DNA of 64,000 nt from Aliamphritea spongicola. Lineage in GTDB: Bacteria; Pseudomonadota; Gammaproteobacteria; Pseudomonadales; Balneatricaceae. The notes under the pieces were generated by a model. That model searched no databases. It worked only from the letters and a program-made list of their open reading frames with translations, and was not told the DNA's origin. A program made the translations under genes and the position numbers. Every line of letters starts with the position of its first letter. Position 1 is the first letter of the stretch. Shown piece by piece: positions 1-8,257 of this stretch. The stretch is from assembly GCA_024347235.1 (NCBI GenBank), contig AP025283.1, positions 1,054,001 to 1,118,000 of the forward strand. The letters are read 5' to 3'.

Positions 1-39
1 TATTCAGGGGAAACGATGTGGGGTCAGACCTTTGGAAAA

Positions 40-66
40 ATCCCCGGCTGATTGCCAGCCGGGGAT
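40..66 (-). terminator. Rho-independent terminator of the NmrA-like gene
   Basis: A perfect 10-bp inverted repeat (ATCCCCGGCT / AGCCGGGGAT) has a 7-nt loop. Read on the minus strand it is followed by five T residues. It lies just past the reconstructed stop codon of the NmrA-like gene. Confidence 0.8.
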
Positions 67-73
67 CTGTGTA

Positions 74-1053
74 TCAGCTCTTAACCGCAGCTGCTTCTTT
101 CATGGCGTCTTCGCCTTTTTCCACAGGTTACCCTGCCACAGTTCTTCCAGACCTGTTTCGCCGGACGCACCTTTGGTGGTCAGGTAGTCGTAGTAAGACG
201 TAGGTTTGTGGCCGGTCAGGTTGTAGAAGTCCGGGCTGCAACGGCAGTAGAAGCCATTTACCAGGTATTCGAAGAATTCCGCACGGGTCGCACCGAAGTC
301 TGCTTCGAAGCTTTCCATTGACTGCGGACGATACTCGATTTCTTTATCCATCGCACGGCCCAGATCCGCGGCGATTTCAGCCATGGTCTGTGGCTGCGGG
401 CCGGTGATGTCGTAGAACTTGTTACCGTGGCGCTCAGGGCCTTCGCTCAGTACAACCGCTGCTGCTTCTGCAATGTCACGGGTCGCAACGAAAGAGTTAC
501 GGGCATTGCCCAGCGGGTTGGTGAACCAGCCTTCCTGTGCAATGTTGTCGCAGTCGGTTTTCAGCAGGTGGTTCATGAAGAAGTTGTTACGCAGCACGGT
601 CAGGTTCAGACCGGCATCGATCAGGGCTTTCTCACCCCACCAGTAGTGTTGCAGCATCAGCGGGATTGACGCACCTTCACGGGAAGAGTGCTGGTCGGCT
701 TCGTAAGACGCTGTATTGGTATCCGCGCCCATGCAGCTTACACGAACAACGTGTTTGATGCTGTCGGTACGGTTACCCAGTTCTTTACAGAAGTTCAGGT
801 GGCCTTCCAGCATTGGATCCAGTGACGCAGAGTAAATCGCGCTGACGCCTTCCAGTGCAGCATCCCAGGTAGCGGCATCATTCAGGTCAAAGAAGACGGT
901 TTCATCAGCACCCACGGCTTTCAGGTCGGCAACTTTGGATTCGCTGTGATAGCAGGCACGGACAGTAAATTCACCAGCCTGGGACAGGCGGGCAACCAGT
1001 TCTTTACCGATACGGCCGGTAGCAGAAGTAACCAGAACAACAGGTTTGGTCAT
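74..1053 (-). CDS. NmrA-like NAD(P)-binding oxidoreductase (frameshifted near its 3' end)
   Basis: An atypical short-chain dehydrogenase of the NmrA/NAD(P)H-binding family, probably cytosolic; its substrate is unknown. The N-terminus carries a Rossmann glycine motif (TSATGRIGKELV, about residues 9-20). The rest is a typical 300-residue NmrA fold with no transmembrane segment. The start at 1053 is preferred over an upstream in-frame ATG at 1143 because GGAG lies 9 nt before it and the motif then sits at the very N-terminus. The literal frame stops at 100. Restoring one base in the T run at 116-120 extends the protein through EDAMKEAAAVKS to a stop at 74, giving about 326 residues. The gene stands alone, divergent from the VOC gene. 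Confidence 0.75.
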
Positions 1054-1328
1054 GGGATGTATCTCCGGGTGTAAGTGTGAAATCAGTGTGTGCGGTATGG
1101 GTTCGTCAGCAGATCTTAATTGCTCTGAACCTGATATGTGCATGTACCCTATGCAGCCATGATCCTAAGGGATTGGGCTTTGGTGTAGGGCCAGTTTGCT
1201 CGCTGTCGTAGAGCCTGTCGTAAAGGGGCATATGAGATGCAGGCGGTGTACCTTCCAGTTACTATAAATTCATGTAATTGGGAATTATTATTATTTAAGA
1301 TGAGGTAAATATCCTGACGGAGAATTGT

Positions 1329-1712
1329 ATGGGTACTCTATCGCCTGAAGCACTGCAGGTAACTGAAATTAAGGCCTTTGTGCCGGCAAAAGACTTTGCG
1401 CTTGCGAAGCAGTTTTATACTGACCTTGGCTTTACGCTAGCGTCTGACGGAGGCGGTATCGCGTATTTTTATTATGGCAACAGCAGTTTTTTGCTGCAGG
1501 ATTTCTATGAGCCGAAACATTGTGAAAACTTCATGATGCATTTATTGGTGAGTGATGCTGCCGCCTGGCACAGCCATGTTGTCAGCAGCGGTATTGTGGA
1601 AAAGTATGGTGTGAAGGTGTCGGATGTGACTGAGCAACCGTGGAAGATGCTTGATTTTGTGCTGACTGATCCAAGCGGGGTGCTGTGGCGAATTGGGCAA
1701 AATATTGAGTGA
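1329..1712 (+). CDS. VOC superfamily (glyoxalase/bleomycin-resistance-like) protein
   Basis: A single-domain vicinal-oxygen-chelate protein of 127 residues. It opens with the characteristic first beta strand and helix (KAFVPAKDFALAKQFYTDLGF) and closes with the DPSGVLWRIGQ strand common in this superfamily. VOC proteins act as dimeric metalloenzymes or as drug-binding proteins; the substrate here cannot be deduced. A GGAG ribosome site precedes the ATG. The gene is intact, single, and transcribed away from the NmrA-like gene. Confidence 0.75.
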   Translation: MGTLSPEALQVTEIKAFVPAKDFALAKQFYTDLGFTLASDGGGIAYFYYGNSSFLLQDFYEPKHCENFMMHLLVSDAAAWHSHVVSSGIVEKYGVKVSDVTEQPWKMLDFVLTDPSGVLWRIGQNIE

Positions 1713-1752
1713 AGGTTGCAGTTTTGGTGACCAAAGGCTGTTCGGTGCGTGA

Positions 1753-1784
1753 CTACTCATATTGTTGGTCTACATTATGAGTAG
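1753..1784. promoter_or_regulatory. Inverted repeat upstream of XRE-family regulator (candidate operator)
   Basis: Two perfect 9-bp arms, CTACTCATA and TATGAGTAG, are separated by 14 bp and end 45 bp before the start codon of the HTH gene. Spacing and position fit an autoregulatory operator; binding is inferred. A second hairpin (1787-1807, GCACCGG/CCGGTGC) lies between it and the start codon. Confidence 0.45.
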
Positions 1785-1828
1785 GGGCACCGGTAATGTG
1801 CCGGTGCAGGTTATCCAGGAAGGACTCC

Positions 1829-2145
1829 ATGAGTAGCCAGAGTTTGTTAGATGAATTAAGCAGTGCCTTAAGCGAGGCTTGTCAGTTTATTCAGGAAAAG
1901 AGGTGTTAGAGTCCGCTGAGCCGGACGGGCAGCACGTCCCTGAAATTACTGCCGAAGATATTCTTCAGCTTCGGCAGGCATTACACCTTTCACAGTTAGA
2001 ATTTGCCGCCTTATTACACACGACCGTCACTACCCTGGAATCATGGGAACATGATCTGGCGAAGCCGAATGATCAGGCTGTGACGTTAATTCGTTTGATT
2101 AAGGACCATCCGGATACGCTGGCGTATATCGCCGAACAGGGGTAA
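1829..2145 (+). CDS. XRE/HigA-like helix-turn-helix regulator (frameshifted)
   Basis: A small DNA-binding protein of the HigA/NadS antitoxin-like class, about 105 residues once repaired. The N-terminal 26 residues run from ATG 1829 and stop prematurely at 1907. Adding one A to the run at 1895-1898 joins them to the downstream frame. That frame holds the helix-turn-helix (ILQLRQALHLSQLEFAALL, then TTLESWEHDLAKPN), the usual Cro/C1 pattern with a Trp in the recognition region. No RelE/HigB-type toxin gene is adjacent, so it may be an orphan antitoxin or a stand-alone regulator. GGA precedes the ATG. Confidence 0.65.
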
Positions 2146-2316
2146 CCGGGGCTTTATTGCTGACTGTAATGAGGCGTTTGTTCTTCGTGTCAGGCATTTC
2201 AGCCTGGCAGAGGTCGCCTGTTTCTTTGTAAAAACGCTGCAGATACTTGAGTCACTGAGCTGTGCCGGATAGATTGATAACCTTCTCTTTCAGTTATCGG
2301 CTTGTGAGGCAATAGA

Positions 2317-2666
2317 ATGGATAATGGTTCGGCTCAGGATGTAAACGAAGTGTCTCAGGATGCTAAAAACATGGCATTACTGTCGTGGATAGGCACTTTT
2401 TTCTGGGATTCATTCCCGGTTTACTTTTGTATCTTCTTAAGACTGACAGCCCCTATGTGCAGGATCAGTCGAAAGAATCCCTGAACTGGTCGATTACCGC
2501 GATGATTGCCTATTTTGTCGCCTTCCTGCTCAGCTTTATTGTCATCGGCGTTATCCTTATTCCGCTGATCGGCCTGTGTCACCTGATCTTTTGCATCATG
2601 GGGGCGGTGGCTTCTTCTAAGGGCAAGCCGTTCCGGGTACCGTTTGCAATCCGCCTGATCAAATAA
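2317..2666 (+). CDS. DUF4870 (Tic20-like) small membrane protein (frameshifted)
   Basis: A small inner-membrane protein of about 116 residues belonging to the DUF4870 family. Family traits visible are a short acidic N-terminus, a first hydrophobic segment LLSWIGTFFLGFIPGLLLYLLK, the motif KESLNWSIT, and two further membrane segments ending in GKPFRVPFAIRLIK. The function of this family is not established. ATG 2317 follows GAGG. The frame breaks at the T run 2397-2402 (six T where seven restore continuity). Confidence 0.7.
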
Positions 2667-2681
2667 GAATTCAGCTTACTG

Positions 2682-2709
2682 GCAGACAGCCTTGCAGGAG
2701 TCTGTCTGC
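2682..2709. terminator. Candidate bidirectional terminator hairpin
   Basis: An 8-bp inverted repeat (GCAGACAG / CTGTCTGC) lies between two convergent genes. Only a weak T tract follows on either strand, so terminator function is tentative. Confidence 0.4.
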
Positions 2710-2724
2710 TTGTATGACTGACGG

Positions 2725-3185
2725 TTATTTTGCCGCAAGAATGCCTTCAATTTCTTCGATAAAACCTTTCAGCATATTCAGACATGTAACTGCATCTTCT
2801 TCCGCCATATCGTTGCCTTCGCGCAGAACGTAACGGGCATCATCCAGATCGGTACGGTGTGAGAAGTAGAAAGTTTCTTTCCAGAATTTAGCGGCAACCG
2901 CTTCTTCTGTTTTCAGGTACTCACAGGCAACGGCAGCGTTATTCACACTTGGCAGGGCAGCCAGTGCCTTGTGTTTGTATACTTTCACAACAACCCCTTC
3001 CGGCCAGTGTTGCAGGCGTACATCCAGATCATATTTGATATCTGCATTGTCTTTTTGACGCAGACCTTCTTCACCTCGAAAGATCCCTGCCACTGAGCGA
3101 ACATATCGCCGTTGAAAATTTGGGTTTCAATGTGAGTAAAATAGTTTTCGATTTGCTGGTTAATCAGGGAGATTTCGGCAGACAC
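2725..3185 (-). CDS. Conserved-looking hypothetical protein (frameshifted)
   Basis: I do not recognise this protein. Repaired, it is about 153 residues, soluble and mostly helical, with no signal peptide. The N-terminal part (SAEISLINQQIENYFTHIE) and the C-terminal part (ending in MLKGFIEEIEGILAAK) lie in different frames that join if one G is added at the CC at 3074-3075. The start is GTG 3185. It sits as a single gene between convergent DUF4870 and the toxin-antitoxin pair, with no hint of shared function. Confidence 0.5.
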
Positions 3186-3279
3186 GGCAGTGCACTCGTA
3201 ACAGTTAAAAGGGGAATAAGGTTACTGGTTTGGCGGTGACTGTTCGACTGATAAATACTTATCGGGTGATTAGTGCTTT

Positions 3280-3573
3280 TTATGTATCGATATGATGATG
3301 AGGGTCCATCGAGTGGTGCAGAACTCTTAAGATAGTGAGGGTATCTTCGCTGATGACGAAATAAATAAGATGGCGCTGAAACGGGAAACTGTAAATGCCG
3401 TTTCCAAGTTCCGGGCGATGTTTAGCTGTTTTCGGAAAGACAGAAACATGCGTCAGTGTTTGCTGTAGCCGGGTAATATAAGCATCTGCCTGAATCCTTC
3501 CCCAGCGATACACTGTAAAATCTATGATTCCTTCCAGATCTTTCTCAGCTTTATCCGTAAAGCTGTACTGCAT
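3280..3573 (-). CDS. ParE/RelE-family toxin
   Basis: A 97-residue protein of the ParE/RelE superfamily, the toxin half of a type II toxin-antitoxin pair. It starts with the typical N-terminal helix FTDKAEKDLEGIIDFTVYRWG and ends in the conserved ILRVLHHSMD strand with an Arg and His close to the C-terminus. ParE members poison DNA gyrase and RelE members cleave mRNA; the sequence alone favours the ParE branch (YSFTDKAEKDLEGI). It lies 3 bp downstream of the antitoxin gene, so the two are co-transcribed with the antitoxin first. Confidence 0.8.
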   Translation of the reverse strand: MQYSFTDKAEKDLEGIIDFTVYRWGRIQADAYITRLQQTLTHVSVFPKTAKHRPELGNGIYSFPFQRHLIYFVISEDTLTILRVLHHSMDPHHHIDT

Positions 3574-3576
3574 GGT

Positions 3577-3836
3577 TTAATCCCCCAGGCGGTTTCTGAG
3601 CCGGTTGATGACTTCTGTGCCGTCACTGATGCGGCCGGCTTTTATATCCTCTAATCCTTCTTCAAGTTCAGCCTGCAGCGTTTCCATATGTAGCTGATGA
3701 AGGCGTTTATATTCTTTGCGGATAACACAACGGCGACGGGCTTGCCGTTTTTATTGATTCCAACCGGGCCGCTCTGAGCTTTGAGAATCAGTTCTCCGAA
3801 TTCCCGTTTGGCATCACTGGCGTTGAGCGTTTCCAT
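3577..3836 (-). CDS. Phd/YefM-type antitoxin (frameshifted)
   Basis: The antitoxin partner of the ParE-like toxin, about 86 residues when repaired. The N-terminal Phd/YefM DNA-binding fold is visible in NASDAKREFGELILKAQ and INKNGKPVAVVLSAKEY. The C-terminal toxin-binding tail (EEGLEDIKAGRISDGTEVINRL) is in another frame, reached by adding one base to the TTT at 3715-3717. RBS GGAG lies 6 nt before the ATG. Antitoxins of this family repress their own promoter; a near-perfect palindrome lies just upstream. Confidence 0.75.
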
Positions 3837-4233
3837 TCGTACTCCAGAGTAATTAAATTGATCATTTTAATCAGTATAAGTTGAAAACAGACTCTGTGCC
3901 ATCGGGGGAAGATTGCAGATTTCTTTGTTATTCCTGCGGGAGATATGCCTTTGTACTCCGATTGAGTTAAACCGAACTGATGAGTTTTGTTCGGAAGTAC
4001 AATTGTGATGCGGTGTGTGAACAGGGTGACGAAGTTGCTTTGTATAATCACCGTTCTGAGGGTTGGATTCTATAGGGAAGAACGACGTTATCAGGCGAGG
4101 AGAGTCTGCTTAATCAGCGTGTGAATAAAACGTATCACAATGGTATCCCAAAATGGTTTGTATCGGGATGGCAGTCATCAGTTGGACTCATTATATTAGC
4201 GAACAAAAATATAATCATAAACAAGGATTACAT
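3837..4233. other. Gene-free stretch between TA locus and chemoreceptor
   Basis: No convincing gene is seen in these roughly 400 bp. They carry the divergent control regions of the toxin-antitoxin pair (palindrome at 3852-3871) and of the chemoreceptor. Short open frames here lack ribosome sites and coding character. Confidence 0.6.
3852..3871. promoter_or_regulatory. Palindromic candidate operator of the Phd/ParE pair
   Basis: A 20-bp palindrome centred on TGATCA matches its reverse complement at 18 of 20 positions and ends 16 bp upstream of the antitoxin start codon. This is where Phd/YefM family antitoxins bind for autorepression, so it is the likely operator. Confidence 0.55.
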
Positions 4234-6268
4234 ATGGTTTCGCTGTCAGGGTTAAAGGTCAGATCGACGCTTTTTCTGGGGTTTGGAATTCTGATCGTTA
4301 TAGCGATCATCAGTTCTGTTTCTGTCTATGTACAGTTGGGTAACACGCTTAAAGCGCAGGAGTCATTACTGAATGTCCGGGCCCCTACGGTGGAGTCTGG
4401 CATTAAGCTTTCCGGTGCGATTAATCAGACCTTATCCGGGTTGCGGGGCTATCTGATTCTGGGGCTGATCCAACGAAAGCTGAGCTGTTTAAAAATGAAC
4501 GGGTTGCAGGTTGGCAGGTACTGGATACTTCACTACAGGAGCTTGAAGCTTTTTCTCAGAACTGGACCGTGCCCGACAACATTGAAAAGCTTAACCAGAT
4601 GAAAGCGCTGGTTGACGAATTCCGGGTTGCCCAGCAGGAAATTGAAGATATCGCCCATACCGGTGCGAACATCCCTTCCTATGACATCCTGCTGACACAG
4701 GCCGCGCCTACCGCGGCTAAAACCATTGAAGTGCTGACAGCACTTATTGAAGATGAAATGGACGCCTTTGCAGGCCTGGAACGTAAACGCCTGTTAAAGA
4801 GCTTTGCCGACAGCCGGGCCTCTTTTGCCCTGAGCCTGGCGAATATCCGTGCTTACCTGTTATCCGGTGATGAAAAGTTCAAAGCTAACTTTGAGACCCT
4901 GTGGGATAAAAACAGCCAGCAAGTTAAAGCCCTGGAAGGACGTACCGATTTTTCACCAACAAACAGCTGTCTCTGTGGAAAGAATATAAGTCGCTGCGTG
5001 ATGAGTTTTACCCCTATGTGACGGAAATGTTTGCTTCGCGCGGTAACCCTGACTGGAATAAAGCCAATGCATGGTTAGGCACCAAGGCTGCGCCAAAAGC
5101 GAAAGAGATTCAGCAAATACTGGTGGATATGCGCGCCTCACAGAAGAAACTCTATGAGACCGATCAGGCAGTATTAGCGGATGCTGTCAGCTTCTTACAC
5201 AGTGTATTGATCGGCAGTTTACTGCTAACCGTCGTGTTAGGCGCCAGCCTTGCGTTCATCATTAGCAGAGCCGTAACCAAGCCATTAGGCGGTGAGCCGA
5301 AAGACATGGCTGAACTGGCTGACCGGATCTCGAACGGAGATTTAACCACTCAGTTTGAAGCGGGTCATAAAGCTGAAGGCCTTTATCTTTCAATGATCAA
5401 AATGAATGACAATCTGAAGAATCTGGTTGGCAACATTCATGACCTGTCCGGTGCGATTGCTCAGTCCAGCCAGGCAACGACGAGCATTGCCGGGCAGACT
5501 AACGACAATGTTCAGTCCCAGTATCAGCAAACCGAACTGGTGGCGACCGCTGTTGAAGAGATGACACTGACTGTGGGCGAAGTGGCGCAGAACGCTGCCG
5601 GCTGTGCACAGATAACCGATGATGCTGAAGTGATCACGCAGAAAGGTCAGCGGAATGTGGAACAAACCATCGTTACGATTGAAAAGCTGTGTTCTGAAAT
5701 TACCCGGGCATCAGAATCGATCACCGCGGTGCAGGAACAGAGTCAGGCGATCAACTCCATATCTGAAGTCATTGGCGGCATTGCCGACCAGACAAACCTG
5801 CTGGCACTGAACGCGGCGATTGAAGCTGCACGGGCAGGTGAGCAGGGCCGTGGCTTCGCAGTAGTGGCCGATGAAGTCCGCTCTCTGGCCTCCAAGACTC
5901 AGGACTCCATTACCAGTATCAACGACATCATTAACTCGTTGCAGCAGGGCGCTGACAAAGCCGTTGATGTGATGGGCTTGAGCCAGAATATTGCGGTTGA
6001 AACCAGCGAACAGGCCCGGGTCTCCGGCGAATCCTTACAGCAGATTTCTGAGTCGGTTAAACAGATTCAGGACATGGCCAGCCAGATTGCTGTGGCATCG
6101 GAAGAACAGGCCAGTGTGACTGAGGATATCAGCCAGAACATACAAACCATCAGTGACATCTCCCGGGAAACCGCCACCCATGCGAATGACACTGTTGAAG
6201 CCGGCCACGACATGACCGCTAAACTGGAACAGTTAAAGAATGTGGTAGCGACGTTTAAGGTTTCTTAA
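4234..6268 (+). CDS. Methyl-accepting chemotaxis protein 1 (two frameshifts)
   Basis: A transmembrane chemoreceptor of about 678 residues after repair. Order of parts: TM1 ([22 protein letters not shown]), a helical periplasmic sensor of about 270 residues without a recognisable PAS/Cache signature, TM2 ([19 protein letters not shown]), a HAMP domain starting [12 protein letters not shown], and the cytoplasmic signalling hairpin with the highly conserved tip ([20 protein letters not shown]). It should feed CheA/CheW signalling; the ligand is unknown. ATG 4234 follows AAGGA. Frame breaks lie at the G run 4461-4464 and T run 4949-4953, each cured by one base. Confidence 0.85.
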
Positions 6269-6280
6269 ACAGGAACCTTG

Positions 6281-6332
6281 TAAATAAGCCAGTATAAGAT
6301 GCTCAAAAGAGTAGCTAGGCTGGCTTAATTTA
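6281..6332. repeat. Imperfect long inverted repeat downstream of MCP 1
   Basis: The arms TAAATAAGCCAG and CTGGCTTAATTTA are near-perfect reverse complements (one bulge) with about 27 nt between them. It begins 12 bp after the chemoreceptor stop and may act as its transcript end. No clear T tract follows. Confidence 0.4.
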
Positions 6333-6491
6333 TTAGCTATGGAAGAGTTTATGTTTGCTCCTGATTAGCTAATTTATAGCTTAGAGACTTTGTACTGGTA
6401 TATTCGTGCCGCTAAAGCAGTTTTCCCTTTAGTGGCAAAAATCTATTAGGTATGATCGTGAAACCTAAAGATCTTCAGGATAACCCTGCTC

Positions 6492-7213
6492 ATGTCTCTA
6501 CTCTTCAAAGAAATCGATTGCCAGCCATCACCACTGGGTAATATCTCCCTGCGTCGGCGGCGTTTACCGGCTTTCAGTGACAGAGACATTTATGAAGTGA
6601 AGCTCGGTGATGAGTTTCTGATGTCCAGCATGTTTGTTGAGGCTGAAGAAGCGCTGTCTGATCTGGGCCTTGCCGCTGTTCAGGGGATGACCTTTCTGTA
6701 GTCGTCGGTGGTCTGGGCTTAGGTTATACCGCCGTGGCTGCTCTAAAAGATGAACGTATATCAGAACAGCTGGTTGTGGATGCACTGGATACGGTGATCG
6801 GCTGGCATCAGGATGAGCTGGTGCCGCTGGGTAAGATTCTAAATGCTGATACCCGCAATCGCTATGTACACAGCAGCTTCTTTGATTTGGCCACTGATCC
6901 TGCTAACGGCTTCGACCCACAAAACCCGGGCCGAAAGTTCGATGCCATTCTGCTGGATATCGACCACTCCCCGACAGAATATCTGAACGCGTCCAACGCC
7001 AGTTTCTACACCACCGAAAACCTGTCACTCATGGCTGAACAGCTAAAGCCGAAAGGCGTGTTTGCCATGTGGTCCCAAAACCTCCCAGAAGAAAGCTTTA
7101 TCGAACTGCTAAAAACCGTATTCGACAGTGTCGAATCCCACATCGTACCTTTCTACAACCCGTTCCTCGGCAACGAATCGACGAACTCGGTGTATGTTTG
7201 CGTTAAGGAATAA
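6492..7213 (+). CDS. Spermidine synthase-like methyltransferase-fold protein (frameshifted)
   Basis: About 240 residues after repair, resembling the polyamine aminopropyltransferase/spermidine synthase superfamily. Visible are a Gly-rich nucleoside-binding motif (VVVGGLGLGYTAVAAL), an acidic strand end (VVDALDTVIGWHQ), and the DAILLDIDHSP segment in the position of the spermidine-synthase catalytic region. The usual N-terminal beta hairpin is short, so true aminopropyl transfer is not assured; it may be one of the many uncharacterised homologues. The frame breaks at the G run 6683-6686, cured by one G. Confidence 0.65.
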
Positions 7214-7273
7214 TTACTAACTGTCGAACATATCAGAGCTGCTTATGAACAGCTTTGATTCGAGATTACCTCT

Positions 7274-7629
7274 ATGAATTGGCTAACGACGTTTACAGAT
7301 TTTTTGGTGCAGATAGCTGGCAGGTGCTGGCGCTAGCTTGTGTAATAGGCTTTCTTACGTTTGCCAGCTCTTTTGTTAAGTTAGTCTGGAGAGCTAAAGA
7401 TCAAAGAATTAGTCATTTAAAAGCATATTAGAAGTAGAAACTCTTTCTCCAGAAGTGAAGTTTGTTCTAGTTGAGGACTTTAACAGGTCGCTTTTTTACA
7501 AGCTACGGGCATTGCTGGTGATAAATATATGCGTGAAAAATACCGGGAACTCTTAGAAAAAGTGAAGGCGATCTTACAATTAACCAGCTTCGCCGAGCGA
7601 GTCGGTTTTTAGAGTTTGAAGAAAAGTGA
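7274..7629 (+). CDS. Small single-pass membrane protein, unknown (four indels)
   Basis: I do not recognise this protein. Repairing four single-base losses (T run 7300-7305, A run 7419-7422, T run 7492-7497, G at 7570) gives a continuous 119-residue protein. It has one membrane segment (WQVLALACVIGFLTFASSFVKLVW), a basic stretch, and a long charged cytoplasmic helix ending in RRASRFLEFEEK. Its reconstructed stop TGA overlaps the GTG start of the next gene, as expected of a translationally coupled pair. Confidence is limited because so many repairs are needed. Confidence 0.45.
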
Positions 7630-7877
7630 TAGTGGCCAATAAAGATAGATCAAGACGTATGGGGTATATGTTTGATAAGTGGTATCCGCTGATTCTGCTG
7701 TGTGGAGCGATAGCTCAGTTACTGACGATTATCTTTATTGATTCCACTGAAGTATCTCTATTTGTGCAGTGGGGATTAGTTAGTATATCTCTTGTGATGG
7801 CGATATTCCTTAGACGTCAGGCTGTAAATTACGAAGTTGCTCTCATGATTGAAGAGTTTCAAAGCAAACTACAATAA
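7626..7877 (+). CDS. Small two-pass membrane protein, unknown
   Basis: An 83-residue protein with two hydrophobic segments (WYPLILLCGAIAQLLTIIFI and FVQWGLVSISLVMAIFL), a basic N-terminus and a charged tail (YEVALMIEEFQSKLQ). The function is unknown. GTG 7626 overlaps the reconstructed stop of the preceding membrane-protein gene. ATG codons at residues 12 and 15 are alternative starts. The pair sits directly upstream of a structured repeat-like element, unlike the surrounding conserved genes. Confidence 0.5.
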   Translation: MIVANKDRSRRMGYMFDKWYPLILLCGAIAQLLTIIFIDSTEVSLFVQWGLVSISLVMAIFLRRQAVNYEVALMIEEFQSKLQ

Positions 7878-7889
7878 TTGAGTTGGGCA

Positions 7890-8112
7890 CCAAGCTTCCC
7901 CTTCTGCGCAGCCGAGCGTTGCAGCTGACAACAGATAAGCCTGAGAAACTGTTTGAAGGAGCGAAGCGACTGAGTTTTGCGAAGGCCTGTTGGCAGTGAA
8001 ACGCGCAGGGTATCCGGCGAAGCCGGACAAGCAGTGGGGCGGCCTTTAGATTGTTAAGACCTTTAGCCGTTTAAAGGTCTTGACTCGCGTTAGCGAAAAA
8101 GACCATCCCAAA
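7890..8112. repeat. Candidate dispersed structured intergenic element
   Basis: The segment is GC-rich with several hairpins: TCCGGC-GAA-GCCGGA (8013-8027), a perfect 10-bp stem AAGACCTTTA/TAAAGGTCTT (8056-8081) and CGC-GTTA-GCG (8086-8095). It also carries the phrase GGAGCGAAGCGACT. The overall pattern (GCGCAGGG, hairpin, GGCGGCCTTT, long stem, CTCGCGTTAGCGA) resembles intergenic elements I recall from several marine gammaproteobacteria. That resemblance is from memory and unverified. Only one copy is in this window. Confidence 0.4.
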
Positions 8113-8201
8113 CAATGAATTAGCACAGTAATGAACAAGCAGAAAAACCATCAGCCTATCTGCTCTTAGCTTTGATATTGCGTAAGCAATAAAAACAACC
8201 A

Positions 8202-8231
8202 AAAAATCCCGGCTCAATGGCCGGGATTTTT
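8202..8231 (-). terminator. Rho-independent terminator of valS
   Basis: A 7-bp stem (TCCCGGC/GCCGGGA) with a 6-nt loop is flanked by A and T runs on both sides. It lies 26 bp beyond the valS stop and reads as a terminator on either strand. Confidence 0.85.
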
Positions 8232-8257
8232 ATCAGACAAAGAAAATGGAGGGCTGA

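Larger units (their letters stand above)
7878..8257. other. Gene-free stretch holding a structured repeat-like element and the valS terminator
   Basis: No protein gene is supported in these roughly 380 bp. The left two thirds hold a chain of hairpins described as a repeat below. The right third is AT-rich and ends in the strong terminator of valS. Confidence 0.6.

Noticed and set aside
15..36. GGGGTCAGACC near the window start, resembling half of the palindrome found beside REP-associated transposases
   Set aside because: Only one half is present, with no second arm, repeat copy or transposase in the window.
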